DNA of 64,000 bases, taken from assembly GCF_900142325.1 (NCBI RefSeq), contig NZ_FRAM01000002.1, forward strand, positions 1 through 64,000, in the 5' to 3' direction. The stretch comes from Epilithonimonas mollis (GTDB lineage Bacteria > Bacteroidota > Bacteroidia > Flavobacteriales > Weeksellaceae). Shown here piece by piece: positions 45,636 through 54,871 of this stretch. Made by a program: the position numbers and the translations under genes. Position 1 is the first letter of the stretch; each line of letters begins with the position of its first letter. The notes below the pieces were generated by a model. It did not search any database. It had not been told where the DNA came from and worked only from the letters and a program-made list of their open reading frames with translations.

Positions 45636-46196
45636 TTAAAAATTAAACCTTATTCCCACGCCTGCGGACGGGCGGAACTGTCGCAAATCTGTACCCCATA
45701 ACACTTTTGTACGCCCTTGCAGGACAAGTACAAAACGGTCTGATAGGTACGTTTCAAAGGTCAGGCGACCGCCAGCTCCGTAAATGAAATTATCCTCGCT
45801 CACTATCTTTGCACCGTCATACAACATCGTTTCGCCTCTGTTGATGCTCTCGTAACCAACCACGCCCGTTATCCCTGCATTTAGCGTAATATTCTTACGG
45901 GCATCGCCCAGCAGGAAGAAACTGTAACCGCCCTCAGCAGTATAAGTTTCCTGCGGTATGCGTTGGTCTTTATAGTCGTGGTATTGGTGCGTGTACTCCA
46001 ATGTCCAAATCTGATAATTTCCGTTTTTGCCGTTCACGGTCATTCCGAGATTGATATAATAATCGTTACCGATTTTATCATCGGACAAAATGCCCGTACT
46101 CACTTCCAATCCTTTTTGCTTTGGCAACATTCGTTGTGCCTGTGCAACCGTGATGGCCACAAAGAGTAGCATCACGGTATAGATATACTTTTTCAT
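45636..46196 (-). CDS. traO: Conjugative transfer protein TraO
   Basis: 186 residues with a signal peptide (ending TVAQAQ) and a beta-barrel-like remainder, ending with FRPSAGVGIRFNF, an aromatic C-terminal strand typical of outer membrane proteins. It matches the Bacteroidetes TraO family. It lies between traN and traQ and is likely part of the outer-membrane complex. Confidence 0.9.
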   Translation of the reverse strand: MKKYIYTVMLLFVAITVAQAQRMLPKQKGLEVSTGILSDDKIGNDYYINLGMTVNGKNGNYQIWTLEYTHQYHDYKDQRIPQETYTAEGGYSFFLLGDARKNITLNAGITGVVGYESINRGETMLYDGAKIVSEDNFIYGAGGRLTFETYLSDRFVLVLQGRTKVLWGTDLRQFRPSAGVGIRFNF

Positions 46197-46217
46197 TGTT
46201 CTTGCTTTAAAAGGTTA

Positions 46218-47120
46218 TTAAAATTTCAGGTGCATATCGTTGATTACACGGGCATTGATTAAGTCCGAGTTTTCCACCTGAAGCGTTTGGTGTCGTCCGC
46301 CGTTTTTCTCGAAAATCTCAATCAATAAAACCTTATCATCGGCAATCGTGAATTTGTCTAAGAGAAAAACATTTTGCTCGGTAGATTTCCCGTTAATACC
46401 GTCCTCTAATGGCTTGTAGGTTCTTAGCGGTGTCAATGCCCGTTCCTGTACTACGGTACGCTTAGCGACCTTTTTATCCACGACCTTGAAATTGATAAAG
46501 TCTATATCAAACGGCACATTGCTTTTGTTCCTTAACTCCGTATGGAAATAGTATTTGCCATTGTGTATGTAAATCCCTTTCAGGATAAACTGAATACCGA
46601 AGCTCTTAGCCCCGATATGCTTCACGATACGCTTGTCCTTTTTGTAAATGGTTTCCAATAACAAGCCTGCCAGCGACGGAGAATTGTTTCCGAGTTCCTC
46701 GAAAAGCACATCATTACCGTTGGCTTTATCTACTGCCTTTTGCATCGTAAGCAGGTCATAGCTCAACGCATCGGGATAGGAACTGTAATACACGTCAAAG
46801 GAATAATAACGCCCGTCATTGGTAATGACCGAAAAATTGGTTTCGGTTTCAAAACTCCTTACGGCAGCTTTCACACGCAATACGTTTTCGGCATCTTCCG
46901 CCTTTCCTGCAATCAGGTATTCACTTCCTAAATCCACATACCGAATGGCTGTCGGGAAAATCAAATGCGAAGTTTTATCGTAGGTTACTTCCATTTTGTA
47001 GGGTTCTATCTTGCCCAATGCAAGCGGAGTTTTGATACTTACACTATCCTGTGCAAAAGATTGTACGGCAAAGCCGATAGTCAGGGCAACCGCCCAAAAG
47101 GTTTTAAAAAGATTTTTCAT
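46218..47120 (-). CDS. traN: Conjugative transfer protein TraN (VirB9-like)
   Basis: 300 residues from ATG 47120, which gives a signal peptide (NLFKTFWAVALTIGFAVQSFAQ region). An upstream TTG is unlikely. The body has IRYVDLGSEYLIAGKAEDAENVLRVKA and IYIHNGKYYFHTELRNKS, matching TraN, the VirB9/outer-membrane core component. It follows traM by 25 bases. Confidence 0.92.
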   Translation of the reverse strand: MKNLFKTFWAVALTIGFAVQSFAQDSVSIKTPLALGKIEPYKMEVTYDKTSHLIFPTAIRYVDLGSEYLIAGKAEDAENVLRVKAAVRSFETETNFSVITNDGRYYSFDVYYSSYPDALSYDLLTMQKAVDKANGNDVLFEELGNNSPSLAGLLLETIYKKDKRIVKHIGAKSFGIQFILKGIYIHNGKYYFHTELRNKSNVPFDIDFINFKVVDKKVAKRTVVQERALTPLRTYKPLEDGINGKSTEQNVFLLDKFTIADDKVLLIEIFEKNGGRHQTLQVENSDLINARVINDMHLKF

Positions 47121-47145
47121 TTGTCTAAATATTTGAGTTATACAA

Positions 47146-48483
47146 TTATTGTTTTGATACAAGGAATACTTGGTGTCCTGCCTTTAACGTGACTTTTGGA
47201 GTGCGTACTTTCTTGGCGAAATAGCCCGAAATTCCCTGCACCACGCCACGACTTAAATCGGCAGCTACCTGTTGCCCTGCATTTTGGGTAAGCATTACAC
47301 TTGTTCCACCTGTCTGGCTCATATTGCCAGCCATTTCAGTTAAGGCATTCATTTCGGGAGAGTAAGGCACAAACAAACCTTGTTGTCCGTCCAAATCATA
47401 AATGGTAATATCTACGGGAATGATATTGCCCTCCAATTCGATAGAGGTAATTTTGAGTTGTAAACGCCCTCCCTGAAATTTCGCATTAGCCGTTACAATC
47501 GTTCCCTGTGGGATTGTACGGATTGGCGTTTTTGCAGGTTCTAACAACCTCAATCTTACGCCCGTTTCGCCAACTACGGTCTGTGCATCGTGAACGCAAG
47601 CTCTGATACTGTTTTTAGGTTGTGCCACTTGCTCCGAAGCACCAGCCGTATAAAATCCCCGATTTCGGGTTTCGCTCCAATCGGCTAAAAAGGCACTGTC
47701 CGTAGGCTCACGGTACAAAGCCGATACGGTATTCTTCCTTGCTGGAGTGAACGCCACAAAATGCTCCTTTTGATTTGCCCCCGTTGTTCCTGTTGCCGTA
47801 CCGTTTGCAGGTGCATTTTCTGCGGAGCTTGCAGTCGTATTGGCAGGAAGATACTTCGCTGCCATTTCGTAGGATTTCTCCATAAGGGCAAGCTGGTCAT
47901 CTACGGTTATAGGCTTAGGTACATTTTGCTCCGCTAATTGCTCTTTGAGGTCGTCCAACTGTTTGCGGAGTTCCATTGTTTCCGAATTGTCGTCCTGATA
48001 GAATGACCCCAATGTACTTTGCATATTGCGGTAGCTGTTCAATGCAGGATTACCCCCGTATCTTCCCGAATTTCGACCGCCACCGCCATAGCCTGAATTT
48101 TCTTCATCGGCAAATTCGTCTATCGGTTCTTCGTTGTCGTCCGTGTTCCAATAGTCCGAAAGCGTTGCTAACGCATTGCGTTTCTCTTGCTCTTTTTGTT
48201 CGAGCATTTCCTGTTCGTAAGCCTTGCCCTTATTGTCGGGCAATCCAGCTCCCGTAGCTTGCGGAACGGCATCGTTCAGACCAATGTTTTCGATTTCCTT
48301 TTTGTCTTCGGACGGTTTAAATATCAAATACATACAGCCCACGAAAACAATACCCATTAAGCCAAAAATCAAAGGCTTTTTCAATTTCTCCGTATTGTTC
48401 TTTTTTTCTTCGGGCAGATTTGATGCTCCGTTTTGGTCGTCCCCCTCTACGAGAAAACTGACCCTTTTTTCATTTTCTTTCAT
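47146..48483 (-). CDS. traM: Conjugative transfer protein TraM (VirB10-like)
   Basis: 445 residues. A single transmembrane helix lies near 38-56, preceded by a charged cytoplasmic tail; a Pro/Gly/Asn-rich part (GGGGRNSGRYGG) and a coiled-coil follow. The C-terminal half, with IPQGTIVTANAKFQGGRLQLKI and GNIIPVDITIYDLDGQQG, is a VirB10/TrbI-like domain. It bridges inner and outer membranes in the type IV secretion channel. It overlaps traL by 14 bases. Confidence 0.93.
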   Translation of the reverse strand: MKENEKRVSFLVEGDDQNGASNLPEEKKNNTEKLKKPLIFGLMGIVFVGCMYLIFKPSEDKKEIENIGLNDAVPQATGAGLPDNKGKAYEQEMLEQKEQEKRNALATLSDYWNTDDNEEPIDEFADEENSGYGGGGRNSGRYGGNPALNSYRNMQSTLGSFYQDDNSETMELRKQLDDLKEQLAEQNVPKPITVDDQLALMEKSYEMAAKYLPANTTASSAENAPANGTATGTTGANQKEHFVAFTPARKNTVSALYREPTDSAFLADWSETRNRGFYTAGASEQVAQPKNSIRACVHDAQTVVGETGVRLRLLEPAKTPIRTIPQGTIVTANAKFQGGRLQLKITSIELEGNIIPVDITIYDLDGQQGLFVPYSPEMNALTEMAGNMSQTGGTSVMLTQNAGQQVAADLSRGVVQGISGYFAKKVRTPKVTLKAGHQVFLVSKQ

Positions 48484-48757
48484 AAATCTGATTTTTTAAA
48501 ATTGTTTTTAATGTGTCCTGCAATCTTGCAGGGCTTTCGTTCTGTTTCAGGACAGGGTTTTCGATATGGTCGATGTGCATATCGTTTTTTGACTGACTTG
48601 TGTCGTACCACACTTTTGCAACAACTCCTACAGTCATTAGCAGGTAGCCTACGAAAAGGTATAGCGTATATTGGTGCTGTTTGCGAACGGGCATTGCCCT
48701 CCAATTTTCGTCCAGCCTGTCAAAAAACCTGTCGATATTTTCCCTTAATTTTTTCAT
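48470..48757 (-). CDS. traL: Conjugative transfer protein TraL (DUF3989)
   Basis: 95 residues from ATG at 48757 (MKKLRENIDRFF); the longer frame upstream is not supported. One membrane helix near 30-50 (YTLYLFVGYLLMTVGVVAKVW). Matches DUF3989/TraL. It overlaps the traM start and is 19 bases after the unknown 143-residue gene. Confidence 0.88.
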   Translation of the reverse strand: MKKLRENIDRFFDRLDENWRAMPVRKQHQYTLYLFVGYLLMTVGVVAKVWYDTSQSKNDMHIDHIENPVLKQNESPARLQDTLKTILKNQIYERK

Positions 48758-48776
48758 ACTATTATTATTGGGGTTA

Positions 48777-49208
48777 CTACATTTTAAACCCTCTTTTTCG
48801 GGGAGAAAACTGTTGCTTAGGTGTATCGAGGACTTTGGCAAGGGCTTCCTTTGCGGTCGGAACCGACCCCGTTGTCAGATTTGTCAGTTCCGATTTTTTC
48901 ATTGAATGCCCGTAACGGTCTGTCCGCTCAATTTCCATTTTCCGCACATCGAATTTGCCGTTTTCGTGTGCTACCCATATATGGCAACTTACCTTTGGCT
49001 TGTCTTCGCCATTCCATTCGAGATAGGTCTGTATAGGCAATAAATCTGGGTACAATAGTTTGTCCGTACCATTCTTGCAAGCCTCTAAAAACCGATTGAT
49101 GCTGTCTTTGATTTTGTCGGGATAATCAGCTTGTGTGAGAAAATACCCGTTATAACCTTTTTCAGTCAATGTTTTTGCGAATGTGTCTAAATCAAGTAGC
49201 TTATCCAT
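48777..49208 (-). CDS. Unknown protein inserted in the tra operon
   Basis: 143 residues, MDKLLDLDTFAKTLTEKGYNG..., soluble, with NGEDKPKVSCHIWVAHENGKFDVRKMEIERTDR and a basic C-terminus. No domain recognised. It lies between traK and traL, with 11 bases and 19 bases to its neighbours, so it is translated from the operon. Possibly a chaperone or regulator of the pilus. Confidence 0.7.
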   Translation of the reverse strand: MDKLLDLDTFAKTLTEKGYNGYFLTQADYPDKIKDSINRFLEACKNGTDKLLYPDLLPIQTYLEWNGEDKPKVSCHIWVAHENGKFDVRKMEIERTDRYGHSMKKSELTNLTTGSVPTAKEALAKVLDTPKQQFSPRKRGFKM

Positions 49209-49219
49209 ATCCGTAAATT

Positions 49220-49843
49220 TTAGCGTTCAATGACTTCGATATCCCGATTTTCCACTACTGCAAACTTTTCGATATTAAATCCCTGTGGGTTATTGTCCGA
49301 CCTTACAGAGTTTACCAAATAGCAGGAAGTAATCAGGTTACGGCGTGTTACGTTGCTTGACCGTATGATAAATTGTTTTGCATACGTCCGCACCGAATAG
49401 GGATAATTGTCGAAGTTGCACACGACACTATCAACCTCTATGCGTTGCTGTACGTTTCCTGAAATGATACGGGAGTAATAACCTTTCTCCGACAAGTCCT
49501 TGTAATAGTCAAAGGCACTTTTGTCGGCAAGGTTGAAAGCCCTTGCCATATTGCTCTCGATAGCATTTTTATCAGGGGCAAGCGTAAAAAACAGTTCGTG
49601 AAATCTCCGAACGTGTTCCCTTGCTTCCACAGGTCTGTTAATGCTCGCATCTTGCGACAAGGCAAGCATCAAAGATTTGCCATTGTCAAGGACATAGATT
49701 TTTTGGCGTTGCTCATTGGCGAAGCTGTACGATTTCCACACGGCAAATCCTACCACGCCAATACAGAGAACGGCAAACACTATCGCATACAGACGTATCT
49801 GTCTAAAGCTGTTTTCAATATTTCTAAGCGTTTTAAATTCCAT
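49220..49843 (-). CDS. traK: Conjugative transfer protein TraK (VirB8-like)
   Basis: 207 residues with one N-terminal membrane helix (about 14-32, LYAIVFAVLCIGVVGFAVW) and a periplasmic VirB8-like domain (DYYKDLSEKGYYSRIISGN). Matches TraK. It is a bitopic core component of the type IV secretion system. It lies 24 bases after traJ in the operon. Confidence 0.92.
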   Translation of the reverse strand: MEFKTLRNIENSFRQIRLYAIVFAVLCIGVVGFAVWKSYSFANEQRQKIYVLDNGKSLMLALSQDASINRPVEAREHVRRFHELFFTLAPDKNAIESNMARAFNLADKSAFDYYKDLSEKGYYSRIISGNVQQRIEVDSVVCNFDNYPYSVRTYAKQFIIRSSNVTRRNLITSCYLVNSVRSDNNPQGFNIEKFAVVENRDIEVIER

Positions 49844-49867
49844 TGTTAAATGATTATTCGTTTTACA

Positions 49868-50863
49868 TTATTTTTTAAGTAGTTGCCCTCCGATATTTCC
49901 GGCAGCAGAACCAGCTCCGGCACTCGCAACGTTTCCGGCTTTCATAGCAGCTTGGTTTACATTACGGGTAAAGTTTCCTGCACCACCAGCCTGAATTACC
50001 CAGCCCGTTACGGTCGGAACAGTGAAGTAACCCACAATGCCGATAATCATAAAAATGATATACACGGTATTTCCCGTATCGGGTATGTAGGTCGGGTCAG
50101 CCAACATCTGTATATCCTTTTCTATAATCAGGGATTGGATTTTGGCAAGCATTGAGCTGAACAGGTCGGCGACGGGCAACCACAGGTAAACGCTCACATA
50201 TCGGGTCAGCCATTGCGTCAGTGTGGACTGAAAACCGTCCCACACTGAAATCGCAAAGGCTATCGGCCCCAATATGCTCAATACGATTAGGAAGAATGTT
50301 CGTATCGTATCGACGACCAATGCAGCAGCTTGGAACAGCACTTCGAGCAGGTTGCGAAACCAATTCTTAATGGCTTGTTCGGTTTGGTAGGCGAACCTAT
50401 CCATATACATACCCGACATTGTAACCAAATCAGACGGCGACCAGCCCAATTCTTCGAGCTTTGCGTCGAACTCCTCATTATCTACGAGGTATGCCGTTTC
50501 AGGATTGCGGAGCATTGCTTCCCGTTCGAGCAGGTCTTTTTGCTGTTGTAGCTCATTGAGGTCAAGCACCTGATTTTCGAGGATAGCGTGTGTACCCTGT
50601 ACGACCGGACTTAGTACCGCATTGATTGTTCCCAATACGATAGTCGGAAAGAACATAATACAGATACCCAAAGCGAACGGACGAAGCAACGGGTACATAT
50701 CAATAGGCTCGGCTCTACTCAATGCCTGCCATACTTTTATGGCTACATAGAACAAAGCACCCAAGCCGGCTACTCCTTTCGCCACTGCCGCCATATCGGC
50801 GGACAGTGGGAGCATCTCATCATACAATGAGCGTAGGACTTCGTGCAGATTTTGAAATTCCAT
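49868..50863 (-). CDS. traJ: Conjugative transfer protein TraJ (VirB6-like)
   Basis: 331 residues from ATG at 50863, 2 bases after the traI stop; the TTG upstream is less likely. Six or more membrane helices are predicted (about 30-50, 65-85, 175-200, 205-225, 270-295). IKVWQALSRAEPIDMYPLLRPF and SVWDGFQSTLTQWLTRYVSVYLW match TraJ. Polytopic inner membrane component. Confidence 0.92.
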   Translation of the reverse strand: MEFQNLHEVLRSLYDEMLPLSADMAAVAKGVAGLGALFYVAIKVWQALSRAEPIDMYPLLRPFALGICIMFFPTIVLGTINAVLSPVVQGTHAILENQVLDLNELQQQKDLLEREAMLRNPETAYLVDNEEFDAKLEELGWSPSDLVTMSGMYMDRFAYQTEQAIKNWFRNLLEVLFQAAALVVDTIRTFFLIVLSILGPIAFAISVWDGFQSTLTQWLTRYVSVYLWLPVADLFSSMLAKIQSLIIEKDIQMLADPTYIPDTGNTVYIIFMIIGIVGYFTVPTVTGWVIQAGGAGNFTRNVNQAAMKAGNVASAGAGSAAGNIGGQLLKK

Positions 50864-50865
50864 AA

Positions 50866-51498
50866 CTACCAATATTTTTGGTTAGGAGTTCCGTACAAGT
50901 CAAGCACTCGTTTGGTATTGTTCTGTTTCTTTGCTCTCAGGATACTGACAGAGATATTCTTATTCGTGTAGTATCTGACAAGGCTGTGGTATTCTTTGAC
51001 CTCTTTGTACACACGGTCGATTATATCCATACGCTCCTTGTCATTTAGTGACAGGCTTGTAGAGGTTACAATCTGTTTCAGTTCCTTTAGTAGCTCGGTA
51101 CTTTCATTCAGTAAAGCCGAATAACCGTTTGCGATTGCACTCAATTCCTGTGCGGAAAAATTCGGGTCATTCATCATTTTACCAAAATTCTGAACGTACA
51201 TTTCCGAAACATCTCCGACCAGCAAAACAGTCTGTTGTACCTTACGGGCATCTTTCACAAGGTTGTTTACGGCTTTGAGCTTGTCGTAATATTCCTTACC
51301 CTGTTCGTACACACGCTTTACCTCGTTAAAGTTCTTTACCACATTACTCACGGTCGAGGAAGTCTGTACGATTTCGTTCGCAGAGTTGAGAATACCTGAT
51401 GCTAAATTTGCAGGGTCAGTTACTACAAATTGAGCTTTCGCACTTGGGGCAACGGCAAACATTAGTGCCGTGATTGCCATTAAAAACATCTTTTTCAT
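50866..51498 (-). CDS. traI: Conjugative transfer protein TraI (DUF4141)
   Basis: 210 residues with a signal peptide (ending PSAKAQ) and a coiled-coil mature part, VVKNFNEVKRVYEQGKEYYDKLKAV and LKELKQIVTSTS. Matches DUF4141 (Bacteroidetes TraI, VirB5-like). It likely is a pilus-tip or periplasmic component. Short distance to traG (26 bases) and to traJ (2 bases). Confidence 0.9.
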   Translation of the reverse strand: MKKMFLMAITALMFAVAPSAKAQFVVTDPANLASGILNSANEIVQTSSTVSNVVKNFNEVKRVYEQGKEYYDKLKAVNNLVKDARKVQQTVLLVGDVSEMYVQNFGKMMNDPNFSAQELSAIANGYSALLNESTELLKELKQIVTSTSLSLNDKERMDIIDRVYKEVKEYHSLVRYYTNKNISVSILRAKKQNNTKRVLDLYGTPNQKYW

Positions 51499-51524
51499 TG
51501 TCTTAAAATTTTGATTGTTAATTA

Positions 51525-54026
51525 CTATTGATTTGCATTATCACGCCTTTGCATAGCGATATGCTTAATGGCGAGTTCTACATTACCGTCCAATTCGGAA
51601 GCGAGTTGCATCACTTCCATTTTTTCGGTTTCTTCGGTCGTATAGGCGAGGTATTCCTCCAAACTAACTTCCGTTGCGTACACTGCCGAGTGTGTTCCGC
51701 CCAATCCTATCCAAACCTCCTTATAAAGTCGGCTGGCATCGTTGTTCATATTGATAGATAGTACCTGTCCTTTCTCTTTGTCGGTTAGCCCCAGCATCGC
51801 CTGTATATCATCGAATTTGTTCATATACTTTCGCTGGTCGAGTAAGATTTTGCAGTCGGAGTTGTTGATGATACTTTCTTTCACAATCGGGGATTGTATA
51901 ATATCATCTACCTCCTGCGTTACGACTATGGCTTCTCCGAAGAATTTGCGAACTGTCTTAAATAAATACTTTATGTATTCAGCCATTCCCTCTTTCGCAA
52001 TCGCTTTCCAAGCCTCCTCAATCAGTATCAGTTTGCGAATACCTTTCAGCCTCCGCATTTTGTTAATAAAGACTTCCATAATGATAATCGTGACTATGGG
52101 AAAGAGGATTTTGTGGTCTTTGATTGCATCTATCTCGAATACGATAAACCGTTTGGATAAGAGGTCTAATTGCTTGTCCGAGTTCAGCAAATAGTCGTAC
52201 TCTCCGCCACGATAGTAAGGCTCTAAAACGTTGAGGAAATTGGCAATATCAAAGTCTTTTTCCCTGACTTGCTTTTCTTCGAGTACCTTACGATAATCGC
52301 CTTTTACATACTCATAGAAACCGTTAAATGACGGGTAGGTATCGTCTTGTTTGATACGTTCGATGTAACCCGAAACAGCGTTGGAAAGTGCCACTTCTTC
52401 CGAACGGGTTGGCGGTTCATCATCACGTTTCCAAAGCGTGAGTATCAAAGTTTTTATACTCTCACGCTTCTCAATATCAAACACGCCGTCGTCCGTGTAG
52501 AAAGGATTAAAGGCAATCGGGTTGTCCTCCGTGTATGTGAAGTAAATACCGTCTTCTCCTTTGGTTTTTCCTTTAATCAGCTCACACAATCCCTGATAAG
52601 AATTACCCGTATCTACCAGCAGTACGTGCGCCCCTTGTTCAAAATATTGGCGTACTAAATGATTTGTGAAAAAGGATTTTCCCGAACCTGACGGCCCCAA
52701 AATGAATTTGTTGCGGTTCGTGATAATCCCCCGTTTCATTGGCAGGTCGGAAATATCCAAATGGATTGGTTTTCCTGTAAGCCTGTCAGCCATTTTAATC
52801 CCGAACGGAGAGGGCGAATTGTGGTAGTTGGTTTCCTCAGTGAAAAAACATAATGCAGGTTCAATGAATGTGTAAAAACTTTCCTCCGCAGGAAAGTCCC
52901 CAGCGTTGCCAGCCATTCCAGCCCAATACAGCGTTGCAACGTCCGTAGTATTGTGGCGTGGCTTACACTCCATTAATGCCAATGCACTACCGCAATCGTT
53001 TTTCAACTGTTTGAGTTCCGCAGGGTCTTCCGACCACGCCATTATGTTGAAATGTGCCCTTACAGAAGAAAGACCGAACGAATGTGCTTCGTTTAAATAC
53101 TTCTCTATCCACTCCTTATTGATTTGGTTGGCTCTGGAGTACCGAGCCAAAGAGTGCATATTACGGGCAGATTTCTCAAACCTTTGCAGATTGTCCTCAC
53201 TGTTATCCAAGAATAGGTATTGATTGTAAATGTGGTTACAGCTCAACAACAATCCTACGGGAGCAGCAAAGGACAGACGGCAGTCGCTTCTGTCTGTGGA
53301 TAGCTTTTCGTATCGGGTATCAGCCGAAACGGTTGCTGGCAGGTCGTCCGTATCGGACAAAGTGTGCAAAGACAACCTTTTGTTTCCTACACGGACTTCT
53401 TCAGCACCTAAGCCAATATCCTGCATTGGTGTTCCAGCTTCTCTCGAAAGCGTGAGGTATTGTTCCAGCAATCCCTGTTGCTCATCCGTACCGATTATAT
53501 CATCTTCGGTCAAACGTCGCAGGGTTATGAAACCGCTATCGTTCACGATACGCTCAAACTGTGCGACCGCTTCCATAAATCGGTGTATCGTTTCCTTATT
53601 GATTTCCTTTGGTATCAGCGTACCCTTGCAAAGCGAACTAAAGTTGCTTTGCATACGCATTCTGTTTTTGGTCGTCTTTGTCAGGAACAGATAGCAATAA
53701 TGGTTCAGGAACGGTCGCTCGTTGAAATGGCGTTGATAGGACTTTGAAAGAAAACTTTGGTCTTCCTGTGCCAAATCAGGAGCGTAGCTCTCTTTGATAT
53801 ACCAATCCTGTTTGTGGATTACCGTAAAATCAGGTAAGGTCTTGATTGCCTTATGCCACGCTGAATGAATGGCTTCATATTCGGCAGAGGCTACGGTAAA
53901 CAGTTCCGGCAAACGTACCTCAAAACAGGCGGTAATGTCTGCATCTTTGGAAAGAATGCAGTTGTTCTCTACTGCCAGCAAAGGAAACTTATTCTCCAAT
54001 GTGGCTGTCTTAGCTACATTTCTCAT
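51525..54026 (-). CDS. traG: Conjugation ATPase TraG (VirB4 family)
   Basis: 833 residues. N-terminal VirB4-like part, then Walker A FILGPSGSGKSFFTNHLV, Walker B in VLLVDTGNSYQ and LILIEEAWKAI, and the C-terminal GLTDKEKGQVLSI. It powers T4SS assembly and substrate transport. Its start overlaps the traF stop by 4 bases (translational coupling). The usual length in this family. Confidence 0.96.
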   Translation of the reverse strand: MRNVAKTATLENKFPLLAVENNCILSKDADITACFEVRLPELFTVASAEYEAIHSAWHKAIKTLPDFTVIHKQDWYIKESYAPDLAQEDQSFLSKSYQRHFNERPFLNHYCYLFLTKTTKNRMRMQSNFSSLCKGTLIPKEINKETIHRFMEAVAQFERIVNDSGFITLRRLTEDDIIGTDEQQGLLEQYLTLSREAGTPMQDIGLGAEEVRVGNKRLSLHTLSDTDDLPATVSADTRYEKLSTDRSDCRLSFAAPVGLLLSCNHIYNQYLFLDNSEDNLQRFEKSARNMHSLARYSRANQINKEWIEKYLNEAHSFGLSSVRAHFNIMAWSEDPAELKQLKNDCGSALALMECKPRHNTTDVATLYWAGMAGNAGDFPAEESFYTFIEPALCFFTEETNYHNSPSPFGIKMADRLTGKPIHLDISDLPMKRGIITNRNKFILGPSGSGKSFFTNHLVRQYFEQGAHVLLVDTGNSYQGLCELIKGKTKGEDGIYFTYTEDNPIAFNPFYTDDGVFDIEKRESIKTLILTLWKRDDEPPTRSEEVALSNAVSGYIERIKQDDTYPSFNGFYEYVKGDYRKVLEEKQVREKDFDIANFLNVLEPYYRGGEYDYLLNSDKQLDLLSKRFIVFEIDAIKDHKILFPIVTIIIMEVFINKMRRLKGIRKLILIEEAWKAIAKEGMAEYIKYLFKTVRKFFGEAIVVTQEVDDIIQSPIVKESIINNSDCKILLDQRKYMNKFDDIQAMLGLTDKEKGQVLSINMNNDASRLYKEVWIGLGGTHSAVYATEVSLEEYLAYTTEETEKMEVMQLASELDGNVELAIKHIAMQRRDNANQ

Positions 54027-54355
54027 ACGGCTTTAGGTTTAGGAGTGAATTTTAAATACCTGCGTACAGGCTTGCGACAAATGATGTAGCGAGGGTGTCG
54101 TTTTCTTGCACCTACTTTCATCAATCCGTGTTCGCCGTATTTTTTGTTCAGCGAGAATGTTTGCCACACAATGAGCGAAGCACCGCCAGCTCCGAGGAAC
54201 AGGCAGACGTAATTACTTACGCCAGCCATATACAATATCATCACGAAGATGAGCGTACCGAGCAGACCACCAGCGAATATGAAAAGATACTGTGCCTTTA
54301 AGCCCCTGAACTCGACCGTCCTGCCAATGCCTTTGTTAATATTGTAACTATTCAT
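54023..54355 (-). CDS. traF: Conjugative transfer protein TraF (DUF4133)
   Basis: 110 residues from ATG 54355, MNSYNINKGIGRTVEFRGLKAQYLFIFAGG, the typical DUF4133 start. Two membrane helices, about 28-48 and 52-70. VirB3-like component. It overlaps traG by 4 bases and follows traE by 11 bases. Confidence 0.92.
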   Translation of the reverse strand: MNSYNINKGIGRTVEFRGLKAQYLFIFAGGLLGTLIFVMILYMAGVSNYVCLFLGAGGASLIVWQTFSLNKKYGEHGLMKVGARKRHPRYIICRKPVRRYLKFTPKPKAV

Positions 54356-54366
54356 AAGGCAAGGGA

Positions 54367-54672
54367 TTACAGGAAGAATGAACGTAAGATTGTAGCAGCT
54401 ACAATCAGGAAGATACAAGCACCAAACCAACTCGCCGCAGTCTTGCTCGTATCGGGGTCGCCCGAACTAAATTTGTTATACACTTTCACACCCCCTATCA
54501 AGCCCACGACCGCACCAATCGCATAAATCAATTGGGTCGCTGGGTCAAAGTAGGACGTTACCATTTGGGTCGCTTCATTGATACCTGCCGACCCGTTTCC
54601 CTGTGCAAACGCACCAATTCCTGACAGCATCGCCACGGCTGCCAGCAAAACTTTTTTTCTCTGTTTTTCCAT
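54367..54672 (-). CDS. traE: Conjugative transfer protein TraE (DUF4134, VirB2-like)
   Basis: 101 residues with a signal-like N-terminus (cut near AFAQG) and two helices, about 40-60 and 80-98. MVTSYFDPATQLIYAIGAVVGLIGGVKVYNKF is the DUF4134 signature. It is probably the pilin subunit. The leader of the gene holds a copy of the shared motif, so it may begin a transcript. Confidence 0.92.
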   Translation of the reverse strand: MEKQRKKVLLAAVAMLSGIGAFAQGNGSAGINEATQMVTSYFDPATQLIYAIGAVVGLIGGVKVYNKFSSGDPDTSKTAASWFGACIFLIVAATILRSFFL

Positions 54673-54776
54673 TTTTGAAAAAGATTAATTTGTTACTGTT
54701 ATCCCGTACCTTACGGGCTTACGGCACAAATGTCTAATGGAAATGGAGGCAGTCTTTTAAAGTGGCAGTCAAAGGA

Positions 54777-54788
54777 AGTGTTTGGCGT
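54777..54788 (-). promoter_or_regulatory. Shared ICE motif copy 2 (AGTGTTTGGCGT on +)
   Basis: Twelve bases identical to 44245-44256 and 59492-59503. In transcription orientation it reads ACGCCAAACACT and ends 104 bases before the traE ATG. It lies in a 200-base spacer between the 554-residue gene and traE. Confidence 0.5.
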
Positions 54789-54820
54789 TCAGTGGCTTTG
54801 TAGCGGTATATTGGAGCATA

Positions 54821-54850
54821 AAAAAACGCCAAACATTTACTGTTTGACGT
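54821..54850 (-). terminator. Terminator after the 554-residue gene
   Basis: ACGCCAAACA (54826-54835) with TGTTTGACGT (54841-54850), one mismatch, loop of 5, and a T run (A run 54821-54826 on +) on the - strand. It lies 22 bases beyond the stop of the 554-residue gene, so the upstream and traE parts of the operon may be separate transcripts. Confidence 0.7.
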
Positions 54851-54871
54851 CCCGATAATAATGTTGTTGAT

